Source: M0108 sp963841065 (GTDB taxonomy: Bacteria; Pseudomonadota; Gammaproteobacteria; Chromatiales; Chromatiaceae). Taken from it: a DNA stretch of 64,000 nucleotides. The notes below the pieces were generated by a model. The model did not search any database. It saw only the letters and a list, made by a program, of their open reading frames with translations, and was not told where the DNA came from. Where the stretch lies: the NCBI GenBank assembly GCA_963841065.1, contig CAWJBI010000007.1, forward strand, positions 14,687-78,686, given 5' to 3'. The translations under genes were made by a program, and so were the position numbers. Below are positions 24,967 through 33,401 of the stretch, one piece after another; the first letter of the stretch is position 1, and each line of letters opens with the position of its first letter.

Positions 24967-25752
24967 TCATTGCTGCAGGGTGCGCCCGCCATCGACGGCG
25001 ATGATCTGGCCGGTGATGTAGTCCGCCTCCCGCACTAGGAAGGAGACCGCCCGGGTTATATCCACCGGCGAGCCGGGTCGGCCCAGGGCGGTGCGGCTCA
25101 GTACCTCGGCCCTGGCCGCCTGACCCGGGCCCCCGTCCTCGGGCCAGAGGATGATGCCCGGGGCAATACCGTTGACCCGGATCTCGGGCCCCAATTCCCG
25201 GGCCAGGGCCTTGACCATCATGGCATTGCCGGCTTTGGCGATAGAATAGACAGGATGATTCTTATGGGGCCGCTCGGCGTGGATATCGACCAGGTTGATG
25301 ATACAGCCGCCGCTTGCACGTAGAAGCGGCGCGGCGGCCTGGGCCAGAAAGAAGGGGCCCTTGAGGTTGGACGCCATCAGATCGTCCCACTGGTCCTCGT
25401 CCACCAGGTCAAAGGGCGTTGGATAGAAGCTGGAGGCGTTGTTGACTAGGATGTCGAGCCGGCCGCGAAAGTCCTGGACGCGGGCCATGAGGGCGGGGAA
25501 GGCGTGGCAGTCGCGCAGGTCGGCGCCCATCAGCAAGACGGACGAGGGACGGATAGCCTCCAGTTCCCGCCGCAGGGCCTCGGCCGCCGAGAGGGAGTTG
25601 CGGTAATGGATGACAATGTCCGCCCCCTGGGCATGGAGGACGCGGGCGATTTCGGCCCCGATGCGGTGGGCGGCCCCCGTGATCAGGGCGACCTTATCGA
25701 CCAGGGATTGAGGGTTGGGTTCGTGTGCCAAGGACGGGTCTGCCTGTATCAT
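24967..25752 (-). CDS. Pteridine reductase (SDR family, FolM/PTR1-like)
   Basis: 261-residue SDR enzyme. Cofactor motif VALITGAAHRIGAEIA (residues 21-36, with HR after the Gly motif selecting NADPH), NNAS at 104-107, and the active site LVDIHAERPHKNHPVYSIAK (154-173). D156 replaces the usual Ser and Y169/K173 are kept. That Asp and the AERP sequence are hallmarks of the PTR1/FolM group reducing dihydrobiopterin or dihydromonapterin. It ends ITGQIIAVDGGRTL. It is divergent from the MidA-type gene at 25791 with only 38 bases between the starts. Confidence 0.85.
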   Translation of the reverse strand: MIQADPSLAHEPNPQSLVDKVALITGAAHRIGAEIARVLHAQGADIVIHYRNSLSAAEALRRELEAIRPSSVLLMGADLRDCHAFPALMARVQDFRGRLDILVNNASSFYPTPFDLVDEDQWDDLMASNLKGPFFLAQAAAPLLRASGGCIINLVDIHAERPHKNHPVYSIAKAGNAMMVKALARELGPEIRVNGIAPGIILWPEDGGPGQAARAEVLSRTALGRPGSPVDITRAVSFLVREADYITGQIIAVDGGRTLQQ

Positions 25753-25790
25753 AAGTCTCCTGCGATTTTAGCCGCTTCCGTGCCGCACCG

Positions 25791-27008
25791 ATGCCTATTT
25801 CAGCCGATTCGATGACTTTCGCGGGCACTGACCTGGGGGCGGGCGAGGACCCGGTGGCGCTGGAACATAGCCTCCGTCTGGCGGACTTGATCCGCGCCGA
25901 GGCCATGGCAAGCGGGGGGGCCCTGCCCTTTGATCGCTTCATGGAACTGGCCCTCTATGCCCCCGGACTGGGCTATTACGTCGCCGGGGCGCGTAAGTTT
26001 GGTTGGGGCGGGGATTTCGTGACCGCCCCCGCTATCTCGCCCCTCTTTGGCCTATGCCTGGCCCGCCAGTGTCGCGAAGTCCTGGCGGCCCTGGGCGGTG
26101 GCGATATCCTGGAACTGGGCGCCGGCGCCGGCGACCTGGCGGCGGACCTCATCGATGGCCTCAAGGCCGCGGCTTGTCTCCCCGGCCGCTATCTCATCCT
26201 GGAACCTGGCCCCGAGTTGCGCGAGCGTCAGCGTGACCTGCTCCAGGACCGCCATCCGGATGTGATGGACCGCATCCAGTGGCTCGATGACCTGCCGCCG
26301 GGATTTTCCGGCGTGCTGGTCGCCAACGAGGTCCTGGACGCCCTGCCGGTGCATCGCTTCCAGGTCCGCGAGGAGGGCGCGGTTGCGGAAATCCTGGTCA
26401 AGCCCCGGGGCGTCGGCTGGGAGGAGGTGGGGGCGGAGCCTCGGAGCCAGGGCCTGACGGAGGCGGTTCAGGCCCTCTGGGCCCAGGGCCTGGCACAAAA
26501 GCCCGGCTATGCCTCCGAGATCAATCTGCGACTGGGTCCCTGGATTCACGCCCTGGCGGCGTCTATGGACCACGGCCTGATGTTGCTGATCGACTATGGC
26601 TACGACCGGGCCGACTATTATCGGCCCGAGCGTGGCATGGGAACCCTGATGTGCCATTATCGCCACCAGGCCCATGGCGACCCCTATGTGCATCTGGGTC
26701 TCCAGGACATCACGGCCCATGTGGATTTCTCGGCGGCGGCCAGCGCGGGCCGGGTAGCGGGTTTGGCGGTCGCGGGGTTCACGACCCAGGCGCATTTCCT
26801 GATCGCACTGGGCCTCGACGACTTGCTGGCGGAGCGCATGAGCGGCGATCCGGGTACCACCGAGGGGGATCTGAAGTGGCTGCTCGGGGCCAAGCAACTG
26901 CTGATGCCCAGTGCCATGGGGGAACGCTTTCGCGTCTTGGGCCTGGCCAAGGATCTCGGTCGGACTTGGACTGGTTTTTCGCTACGAGACTTGCGCGGCC
27001 GCTTGTGA
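25791..27008 (+). CDS. SAM-dependent methyltransferase of the MidA / NDUFAF7 family
   Basis: 405 residues, COG1565 family. In mitochondria the homologue NDUFAF7/MidA dimethylates an arginine of complex I subunit NDUFS2; the bacterial target is not known to me. Motifs: LPFDRFMELALYAPGLGYYV, FVTAPAISPLFGLCLARQCR, SAM motif ILELGAGAGDLAADLI, VLVANEVLDALPVHRF (Asn-Glu-Asp catalytic region) and LMLLIDYGYDRADYY. The C-terminal TEGDLKWLLGAKQLLMPSAM is also conserved. The start ATG 25791 is the first in frame. It lies close to ubiG and the NDUFAF6-like gene. Confidence 0.88.
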   Translation: MPISADSMTFAGTDLGAGEDPVALEHSLRLADLIRAEAMASGGALPFDRFMELALYAPGLGYYVAGARKFGWGGDFVTAPAISPLFGLCLARQCREVLAALGGGDILELGAGAGDLAADLIDGLKAAACLPGRYLILEPGPELRERQRDLLQDRHPDVMDRIQWLDDLPPGFSGVLVANEVLDALPVHRFQVREEGAVAEILVKPRGVGWEEVGAEPRSQGLTEAVQALWAQGLAQKPGYASEINLRLGPWIHALAASMDHGLMLLIDYGYDRADYYRPERGMGTLMCHYRHQAHGDPYVHLGLQDITAHVDFSAAASAGRVAGLAVAGFTTQAHFLIALGLDDLLAERMSGDPGTTEGDLKWLLGAKQLLMPSAMGERFRVLGLAKDLGRTWTGFSLRDLRGRL

Positions 27009-27023
27009 GGGCCGGAGGTGTGG

Positions 27024-27524
27024 CTATTCGCTATCGGCCAGCATAGAGCGTGACGGTCGCTCCCCAGAGGCCAGGTTGGCATGGGCGCGATTCATGCGCT
27101 TGGCCACCAGATCGCCATAGTTCCGGGCGCCGTTAAAGCCGACGAGGGCAGGGGCAAGCATCTCGCCTTCCGGGCTGAGGAAGAGAAGGGTCGGGGTGGC
27201 GAAGATGCCGTAACGGGCCAGGAAGAGACGGGTGCGGATACGCTCACCATCGAAGTCGGTGACCTTGCCACCCTCATCCCGGGAGATCTCTTGGGTGACC
27301 GCCCCCTGTTCCAGGGTGCCACGCGTCGCGGGGGCTTCGAGGAATTCCTGGCGCAGGCGTTCGCAGTAGCCGCAATCGGTCCCCGTGATCAGGAGAGCGA
27401 CGGGCAAACCCCGTTCCCGTGCCTCGGCCCCGACTTTGGCCCAGTCAAAATAATTTTCGGCGGCTACCGGACCGGCCTGGGCCAGCAGGGAAATAATCAG
27501 AGCCTTGGCGAGTCTGGACAACAT
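27024..27524 (-). CDS. Exported thioredoxin-like protein (CGYC active site)
   Basis: 166 residues with a signal peptide (about 1-22, MLSRLAKALIISLLAQAGPV) and a thioredoxin fold. The active-site motif is ITGTDCGYCERLRQEFLEAP. The cis-Pro loop is YGIFATPTLLFLSPEGEML. It resembles SoxW/DsbD-domain-like periplasmic thioredoxins that handle disulfides or keep metal and haem chaperones reduced. It is convergent with the MidA gene (15 bases between stops) and alone in its transcription unit. The substrate cannot be deduced; a role for cytochrome c or copper-site maturation is possible but unproven. Confidence 0.82.
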   Translation of the reverse strand: MLSRLAKALIISLLAQAGPVAAENYFDWAKVGAEARERGLPVALLITGTDCGYCERLRQEFLEAPATRGTLEQGAVTQEISRDEGGKVTDFDGERIRTRLFLARYGIFATPTLLFLSPEGEMLAPALVGFNGARNYGDLVAKRMNRAHANLASGERPSRSMLADSE

Positions 27525-27675
27525 GACGGCGCGGTTTGCTTCGGGGCAGAATTTATCTGTTAGTGAGAATATATTATTTTGCTAATATTTGCAATTGTTA
27601 ATGTTTCGGTGCGCAAGCGGGATGGTCCTCCGGGGGGTTGGGGAAGGGGTATCGACAAGGGGGTAGGGAGCTTCC

Positions 27676-28470
27676 ATGACCCTGATTGAAATCTTCGCCT
27701 ATCTGGTGACCGGGGTCTTCTCGGGCTTGCTGGCGGGTTTGCTGGGACTGGGGGGCGGGGTACTGATCGTCCCCTCGCTGATCCTGGTCTTTGGCCATCT
27801 GGGCTTTACCCCGGAATGGATCGCGCATCTGGCGGTGGGCACTTCCTTGGCTACCATCATTGGCACCGGGGGCGCCTCGGCCCTAGCCCATCATCGGCGT
27901 GGCGCGGTGCGCTGGGACCTGGTCCGCAGGCTGGCGCCGGGGATAGTCCTGGGGGCCTGGGCGGGCGCGGCCCTGGCGGGCCTACTGCCTCAGGCCTGGC
28001 TGCAGCGTCTGTTCGGCGTCTTCTTGCTCTATGTCGGGGCACGCATGTTGCTCCCCCGGGGGGAGATGCCGAGGATTATCGCGCCTGGCCCATTGGGGCT
28101 GGCGATGGCGGGGGGGGGGATTGGCGCCCTCTCCGCCATCGTGGGTATCGGTGGCGGGACCCTGACGGTGCCTTACCTGGTCAAGACGGGCTTGACCATG
28201 CGTCAAGCCGTGGCCTCCTCGAGTGCCTGTGGCCTGCCGATCGCCATGGCCGGGGCCATCGGTTTCATGGTCACGGGCTGGGGCAGGGAGGGGCTGCCCG
28301 GGATGAGCACGGGGTTCGTCTATTGGCCAGCGGTTCTGGGTATCCTGGTGACCAGCATGCCCATGGCGCCCCTGGGCGCCCGGCTGGCTCACAGCCTGCC
28401 GCTCCCCATCCTGACCCGCATCTTCGGGGTCCTGCTGTTGCTGGTGGCCGCCAAGTTGCTGCTGGGCTGA
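27676..28470 (+). CDS. Sulfite exporter TauE/SafE family permease
   Basis: 264-residue integral membrane protein with about eight TM helices in two similar halves. The first half has GLLAGLLGLGGGVLIVPSLI and the second GGGIGALSAIVGIGGGTLTV, the duplicated Gly-rich TSUP signature. Family members move sulfite, taurine-derived sulfonates or related anions; the substrate here is not determined by sequence. In a sulfur-oxidising lineage sulfite or sulfonate export would fit (inference). The start ATG 27676 follows GGGAGCTTCC. The upstream 150 bases include an A/T-rich stretch (27549-27601) suitable for a promoter. Confidence 0.88.
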   Translation: MTLIEIFAYLVTGVFSGLLAGLLGLGGGVLIVPSLILVFGHLGFTPEWIAHLAVGTSLATIIGTGGASALAHHRRGAVRWDLVRRLAPGIVLGAWAGAALAGLLPQAWLQRLFGVFLLYVGARMLLPRGEMPRIIAPGPLGLAMAGGGIGALSAIVGIGGGTLTVPYLVKTGLTMRQAVASSSACGLPIAMAGAIGFMVTGWGREGLPGMSTGFVYWPAVLGILVTSMPMAPLGARLAHSLPLPILTRIFGVLLLLVAAKLLLG

Positions 28471-28493
28471 TCAGCCTGAAGCGGTTGAACGGG

Positions 28494-29249
28494 TTACTTC
28501 TCGGTCGTGGCGGGGGGGAACTGGGGCGCCGGTTGATCTAACCAGAGTCGCCGGTAGAGAAAATGGTCGCCATTTCTGTCGCGCAGTGCCAGTCGGCCAT
28601 CGGACTCGGCGAAGTCAAAGGGGCTGATGTGGGCGTTTTCCAGGTTATACATGGCCAGGCGGTCGCCGCTCAATTGAATGTAGCCGTCCACATAACCGCT
28701 GGAGCCCGGGTAGATGCGAAATCGGTTGCCCTGGACAATGAGGAGTTCGCCATTGCGGCCCTCCCAGATCCCGTCCAATCGGGAACCGGGGGAGGAGGAC
28801 AGGGCTCCGCCGCTGGACCCTGGAAGTTTCATGCCCTCGGTCATCTGCTTCATGACCTCGCCGCCCTTGCCTATGAGACCGGAAGGGTCGCCGCTGGGCG
28901 CCGACCAGGACGAGGCACCGGGCATGCCGGTCATGCCAGGAATGGACAGGCCGCCGGGCATGCCGCTGAGGGGCACTGGGAGCGTGGTCATGGGTAGGCC
29001 AGGGCTGGCCGGGGGATTGAGGAAGCCCATGGCTTCCATCATCCGGGCCATGGCATCCGCCATGGCCACCCTGGGCGCGGCGCTAGGATCCTCGGCCGCG
29101 GCCCCGGTGGTCAGGAGCAGGGTGAGGGCTAGGACCAGGGTTCTGATCGGGTTATCGATCAGGGCTTGGATCGGAACTGGGATAGGGCCATGGGATTGGA
29201 TCATCCGGGGTAAAATCTCGTTGCGGCCGAGTGTAGGGGCCTGGGTCAT
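28494..29249 (-). CDS. Exported unknown protein rich in Gly, Pro, Met and Ser
   Basis: 251 residues, not recognised. A hydrophobic segment at about 36-52 (RTLVLALTLLLTTGAAA) ending AAAED suggests a signal peptide; ATG 29204 (MIQSHGPIPV) is an alternative start giving a more usual n-region. Residues about 70-150 are low complexity (PLSGMPGGLSIPGMTGMPGA). The C-terminal about 90 residues look folded: LDGIWEGRNGELLIVQGNRF, RIYPGSSGYVDGYIQLSGDR and LALRDRNGDHFLYRRLW, a beta-rich pattern. It is convergent with the TauE gene. Confidence 0.65.
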   Translation of the reverse strand: MTQAPTLGRNEILPRMIQSHGPIPVPIQALIDNPIRTLVLALTLLLTTGAAAEDPSAAPRVAMADAMARMMEAMGFLNPPASPGLPMTTLPVPLSGMPGGLSIPGMTGMPGASSWSAPSGDPSGLIGKGGEVMKQMTEGMKLPGSSGGALSSSPGSRLDGIWEGRNGELLIVQGNRFRIYPGSSGYVDGYIQLSGDRLAMYNLENAHISPFDFAESDGRLALRDRNGDHFLYRRLWLDQPAPQFPPATTEK

Positions 29250-29374
29250 GGATGACGCTTGGTGAAGGTTTGCAGTCTAACAAAAGCTGGCTAGCCTCGC
29301 CCCGGTCTTGGCCCACCTGCTTTTCGCCTCTCAGGCGTTATGATGCCCGCTGATGCCTACACCAGGAGCGCCCC

Positions 29375-30193
29375 ATGAGTCCGGAACTAATCAGCCTCTG
29401 TCACATTCTGCGGGCCGCCGCGCGTAGCGAGATCCTGCCCCGCTTTCAGCACCCGGATGCCAGGGCCAAGGCCGATGGCAGCCTGGTCACGGCGGCGGAT
29501 TTGGGGACCCAGGCCTTTATCCTCGCCGAACTTTGCGATCGCTTTCCCGGCGTGCCCGTGCTGGGCGAGGAGATGACGGCCGAGGAGCAAGGGGCCTTGC
29601 TGGGGGGCGCCCAAGGCAACATCTGGTGTCTGGATCCCCTTGATGGCACCAGCAATTTCGCGGGTAGCTTCCCCTTTTTCGGGATCTCGCTGGCCCTGCT
29701 CGAGGGCGGACAGGCTCGCTTGGGCCTGGTGCTGGACCCGGTCCGTGATGAGTGCTTTGCCGCCGAGCGGGGGGTGGGCGCCTGGCTGAATGGGCAGCCC
29801 CTGCAGCTGGCCCCCGCCAGTGAGGCCCTCAAGGATGCACTGGCCCTGGTGGATATCAAGCGGTTGCCGGTGGAGGTCCTGATGCGCCTCGGTGGCAACG
29901 CCCCTTACCGCTCGCAGCGCAGTCTGGGCGCGGTTGCCCTGGAGTGGTGTTGGCTGGCGGCGGGGCGGGCGCGGCTCTATCTGCATGGCGGACAGCGGCT
30001 GTGGGATTGGGCTGCCGGGCGCCTCATCGCCAGCGAGGCGGGGGTCCAGAGCCGGCTCATTGGCCCGGGGGGTGGCAGGGTTCCGGTTGAACTGTCGCTG
30101 GAGCCCTGCATGGCGGTGGCCGCCGCCAATCAGGCCTTGCTGGAGCATTGGACGGCCTGGCTGGGGTTGGGGTCGGCCGAAAATGGCCTTTGA
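29375..30193 (+). CDS. Inositol monophosphatase family protein
   Basis: 272 residues of the Mg-dependent phosphatase superfamily (IMPase/SuhB/CysQ). Metal-site motifs: VLGEEMTAEE (Glu), WCLDPLDGTSNFAGSFPFFG (DPLDGT) and LWDWAAGRLIASEAG near the C-terminus (the WD motif). The ATG 29375 follows AGGAGCGCCCC. Substrate may be inositol phosphate, PAP or a sugar phosphate; the sequence alone does not decide. It is a standalone gene, with the Sel1-repeat gene 84 bases downstream on the same strand. Confidence 0.85.
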   Translation: MSPELISLCHILRAAARSEILPRFQHPDARAKADGSLVTAADLGTQAFILAELCDRFPGVPVLGEEMTAEEQGALLGGAQGNIWCLDPLDGTSNFAGSFPFFGISLALLEGGQARLGLVLDPVRDECFAAERGVGAWLNGQPLQLAPASEALKDALALVDIKRLPVEVLMRLGGNAPYRSQRSLGAVALEWCWLAAGRARLYLHGGQRLWDWAAGRLIASEAGVQSRLIGPGGGRVPVELSLEPCMAVAAANQALLEHWTAWLGLGSAENGL

Positions 30194-30277
30194 TTCTGGC
30201 AGGCTGGCCCTCAGCTTGGGGGCTCCGATGGCCGCCCCAGTGCCGCCAATTCGCAACAAGAGGCTGGAGCTAGACCC

Positions 30278-30721
30278 ATGACCGACACGATTTCCAACTA
30301 CGATATGCAAATTGGCAGCGGCATCGCTGCCTTTGAGGCCAAACACTTCGCACGCGCCTCGGGTCTGCTGTCTCCCTTGGCGGAGGCCGGTGACCCCCAG
30401 GCCCAATATCGCATGGCGATCATGGCCCAGAACGGCCTGGGAATGCATGAGAACCATGGCATGGCCTTCCGCTTCATGAAGGCCGCCGCCGAGGCCGGCC
30501 TGGACATTGCCCAGCATGGCCTGGGCTTCATGTTCCTGGAAGGCGAATGCACCGAAAAGGACCCCGTACAGGCGGCGCACTGGTTTCGCCTGGCCGCCGA
30601 GCAGGGACTGATAGGCTCCCAGACCACCTTGGCGATGTTGTACCAGGAGGGGCTGGGCGTGGCGAAAGACCCCGACGAGGCCCGCAAATGGTATCGCCGG
30701 GCCGGTTTCGACGAGGTCTGA
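30278..30721 (+). CDS. Sel1-repeat (TPR-like) protein
   Basis: 147 residues made almost entirely of three Sel1-like helical repeats, at about 40-75, 76-111 and 112-147. Each has the A-x-Y/H-G-L-G pattern (AQYRMAIMAQNGLGMHEN; AQHGLGFMFLEGECTEKD; SQTTLAMLYQEGLGVAKD). No signal peptide or TM helix, so it is probably a cytoplasmic adaptor for protein-protein contacts. The partner is unknown. The start ATG 30278 is preceded by AGGCTGGAGCTAGACCC. Confidence 0.85.
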   Translation: MTDTISNYDMQIGSGIAAFEAKHFARASGLLSPLAEAGDPQAQYRMAIMAQNGLGMHENHGMAFRFMKAAAEAGLDIAQHGLGFMFLEGECTEKDPVQAAHWFRLAAEQGLIGSQTTLAMLYQEGLGVAKDPDEARKWYRRAGFDEV

Positions 30722-30813
30722 CGGGCTGGCTCGGTCAGGTAGTCGGGTCCAGGGCCTGGTGTCATGATGCCGGGGTTCACCTCGCCTAAGCCCAACCACC
30801 CGATGGGCCCGAT

Positions 30814-32544
30814 TCACTCGATCATCTGACTCAACCCATGCCCCGGCTTGACCATGGGCAGCACATCTTCTGTCTTGTCGATCCAGATGTCCACCAGGGT
30901 GGGGCCCGGAGTGGCCAGGGCCTCCTGAATGCCCTCCCACAGCCGGGCGGTCTCGGTGATGCGCGTGGCGCGGATGCGTGGATAGACCTGTTCCAGGCCT
31001 AAGAGATCCGGGATCTGACGGCGGCAGGCGGGGTCGGTCAGGGTGCAGTCGGGTTTGCACTCGGCGCTGCGCGCCAGGCAGGTCTCGTAGTGATGGCCCC
31101 CGTCCATCATGTCCTCCCACTGGCGCACCATGCCCAGGAAGCTGTTGTTCAGCACAAACATCTTCACCGGGATGCGGTTCGCGGCCACCGTGGCCAATTC
31201 CTGGATATTCATCTGGAAACTGCCATCGCCATCAATCAGAACCAGGGGCTTGTCGGGATTGGCGAACCAGGCGCCGATGGCCGCGGGTAGGCCAAAGCCC
31301 ATGGTGCCCAGTCCGCCAGAGCTGATCCACTGACGCGGCCGGGAAAAGCGGTAGTACTGGGCCGCCCACATCTGATGCTGTCCGACCCCCGTCACCAGGA
31401 TGGCATCGCCCTCCGTGAGGCTGGAAATGGCCTCGATCACCGCCTGGGGCTTGATGTGCTCGGTCTGGAGATAAGGCTTGGGCATCTGGAGGCGCCAGTG
31501 GGCCACCTGGGCCATCCAGTCTGGGTGCCGGGCGCGCTGGCCGAAGCCAAGGCCATATTCGAGGAAGCTCTTGAGGTCCGCGGTCAGGGACAGGTCGGCG
31601 CGGATGCGCTTGTCCAATTCGGAGGGGTCTATGTCCACGTGGGCGATGCACTTGCCCTTGGCAAAGTCCTTGACCGCCACGCGATCATCGAAACGGCCCC
31701 CCAGGGTCAGGATCAGGTCCGCCTCGCGGAGGGCATAGTTCGCCGGGATGGCGCCGTGCATGCCCGGCATGCCCAGGTTGTAGGGGCTATGGAAGGGGAT
31801 GACCCCCAAGGCGTTGAAGGTGGTGGAGACCGGCACATCGAAGCGCTCGGCGAAGACTTGCAGGGCCTCGGCCGCGCTGGCATGAATGATGCCGCCGCCA
31901 GCCTTGATGACCGGCCGGTGCGCCTTGGCCAGGGCATCGAGAATGGCGTCCGCGGCCTGGCGGTCAAAGGGGCAGGTCTCGCGGTGACGCAAGCGCGGGC
32001 TATTGCCCGTGACGGCAGTTGCCAACTGGACGTCCTTGCAGATATCCACCACCACGGGGCCGGGCCGTCCGCCCTGGGCAAGGGCGAAGGCCTCCCGCAG
32101 CACCCACTCCAGATCACGCACATCCTTGACCAGATAGTTGTGCTTGGAGATGGGCCGGGTCATGCCGATGGTGTCCACCTCCTGAAAGGCGTCCGTGCCG
32201 ATGGCGAAGCTGGGCACCTGGCCGGTGATGAAGAGGGTGGGGATGGAATCCTTGTGGGCGTCGGCGATGGGGGTGACCAGGTTGGTGGCGCCGGGACCCG
32301 AGGTGGCCAGGGCCACTCCCACCCGGCCGCTGGTACGGGCATAGCCCTCCGCCGCGTGTCCCGCCCCCCCTTCCTGGCGACAGAGGATGAATTGCGGTGA
32401 CTTCTGCCCGCGCCGCATGCGCTTGTTCAACTCCACATGCAAGGGAATGACGGCCCCGCCCGTGTGCCCGAAGATGTGTTCCACGCCGAGATCGACGAGG
32501 GTATCGAAAAAGAGGCTGGCGCCGGTCTGATTGGGGCTAGACAT
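30814..32544 (-). CDS. ilvB: Acetolactate synthase large subunit-like ThDP enzyme with a Cys-containing insertion
   Basis: 576 residues of the thiamine-diphosphate decarboxylase/synthase superfamily. The N-terminal domain holds the catalytic Glu region FILCRQEGGAGHAAEGYAR, ATSGPGATNLVTPIADAHKD and QEVDTIGMTRPISKHNYLV. The C-terminal domain has GDGSFQMNIQELATVAANR and FVLNNSFLGMVRQWEDMMDG. The overall match is to IlvB. Unusual is residues 489-507, C-x6-C-x3-C-x6-C, in the region after the cofactor domain where typical IlvB has a shorter Cys-free loop. No small regulatory subunit (ilvN/ilvH) adjoins. A specialised acetolactate synthase is the best call; a related 2-oxoacid enzyme is possible. 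Confidence 0.82.
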   Translation of the reverse strand: MSSPNQTGASLFFDTLVDLGVEHIFGHTGGAVIPLHVELNKRMRRGQKSPQFILCRQEGGAGHAAEGYARTSGRVGVALATSGPGATNLVTPIADAHKDSIPTLFITGQVPSFAIGTDAFQEVDTIGMTRPISKHNYLVKDVRDLEWVLREAFALAQGGRPGPVVVDICKDVQLATAVTGNSPRLRHRETCPFDRQAADAILDALAKAHRPVIKAGGGIIHASAAEALQVFAERFDVPVSTTFNALGVIPFHSPYNLGMPGMHGAIPANYALREADLILTLGGRFDDRVAVKDFAKGKCIAHVDIDPSELDKRIRADLSLTADLKSFLEYGLGFGQRARHPDWMAQVAHWRLQMPKPYLQTEHIKPQAVIEAISSLTEGDAILVTGVGQHQMWAAQYYRFSRPRQWISSGGLGTMGFGLPAAIGAWFANPDKPLVLIDGDGSFQMNIQELATVAANRIPVKMFVLNNSFLGMVRQWEDMMDGGHHYETCLARSAECKPDCTLTDPACRRQIPDLLGLEQVYPRIRATRITETARLWEGIQEALATPGPTLVDIWIDKTEDVLPMVKPGHGLSQMIE

Positions 32545-32683
32545 GGTGGGGGACCGCTGGCTGGGGAATGACTGGGCCTATCCTGACGCCGTTGGCGCCC
32601 TGGAATCAAGATGAGGTTGTCGGGAGTTGACGAGGTGTCAGGGGGATGAGGCGAAGGGAATGGCTGTGAGAAGGCCATGGCCT

Positions 32684-32742
32684 GATCGCGATCCGGCGCG
32701 GATCCCGCCGCGCCGATCGCGATCGCTAACCCCGCGCGGGGT
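32684..32742. repeat. 17-bp stem inverted repeat plus adjacent 14-base GC palindrome downstream of the SleB-type gene
   Basis: Left arm GATCGCGAT (32684-32692), one bulged C, CGGCGCGG (32694-32701); a 6-base loop; right arm CCGCGCCG (32708-32715) and ATCGCGATC (32716-32724). Immediately beside it ACCCCGCGCGGGGT (32729-32742) is a perfect palindrome. No T tract follows on either strand, so it is not a classic terminator. It could be a REP/BIME-like element or a factor-independent transcript end. Confidence 0.7.
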
Positions 32743-32750
32743 CTTGGGCG

Positions 32751-33401
32751 TCAGGCCGCGGCCTTGGCCGGCTTGTAAAAGATGTGGTTACCAATGCGGG
32801 TGGTTTTCTTGAAGGTGCGGGACCAATCGGGTTTGACGCGGGTCGCATGGAAATAAAGGGCGCCCTGGGTGGGATCCTTATGCAGACCGTCCAGGGTCTT
32901 GCGGGCAATTTCCAGGGAATCTTGCCAAGCATCGGAGTCCTTGGGGGGCGACTTGGGCTTCTGGCACCACCAGGAAAACTGGCAACTCTTCTTGTCGCGC
33001 TGCTTGACGACACCGCAGACCGACTTGGGGAAGGCATCGGACTTGACGCGGTTGAGGGTGACGGCGGCCACGGCCTGCTTACCGGTATGTGACTCCGCGC
33101 CGGCCTCGTGAAAGATGTTGAGGGCCAGGCAGTGCAGTTCCGCATCAAGGTTGCCGGTGCTCTTGACCGATCGGGAGTTAGAGGCTTTTGCCTTCGTGAG
33201 TTCGGGTTTGCGGGCCTTGGGGGTATCGCCGTCGCCGCCGCTGGCCTCGGTATCGCGAGCGGGCTTTTGGCGGTTTTTGGCATCCTCGTCAAGGGCGAGG
33301 GGGAGCGGGGATTCATGGGCCAGGTTAGCCGAGGCCGGGTTCATCGGGGCGGAAGCCATGATGCTAGCCGCGAGAATCAGGGTGCGGACATCCAGGTTCA
33401 T
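32751..33401 (-). CDS. Exported cell-wall hydrolase, SleB / Hydrolase_2 family
   Basis: 216 residues with an N-terminal signal-like segment (LILAASIMASAPMNPASANL) and a charged linker (about 30-85). The catalytic domain (about 90-212) has LHCLALNIFHEAGAESHTGK, VAAVTLNRVKSDAFPKSVCG and GALYFHATRVKPDWSRTF. In Hydrolase_2 enzymes the Glu of FHEA is the likely catalytic residue of a lytic transglycosylase/amidase activity on peptidoglycan. It lies in an A/T-rich surrounding, transcribed from its own probable promoter and followed by a large inverted repeat. Confidence 0.83.
   Translation of the reverse strand: MNLDVRTLILAASIMASAPMNPASANLAHESPLPLALDEDAKNRQKPARDTEASGGDGDTPKARKPELTKAKASNSRSVKSTGNLDAELHCLALNIFHEAGAESHTGKQAVAAVTLNRVKSDAFPKSVCGVVKQRDKKSCQFSWWCQKPKSPPKDSDAWQDSLEIARKTLDGLHKDPTQGALYFHATRVKPDWSRTFKKTTRIGNHIFYKPAKAAA

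Noticed and set aside
29387..31120. 577-codon open frame on the minus strand
   Set aside because: It lies antisense to the inositol-phosphatase-like and Sel1 genes; its translation is low-complexity Gly/Gln/His-rich with no family pattern. Long antisense frames are common in G/C-rich DNA.
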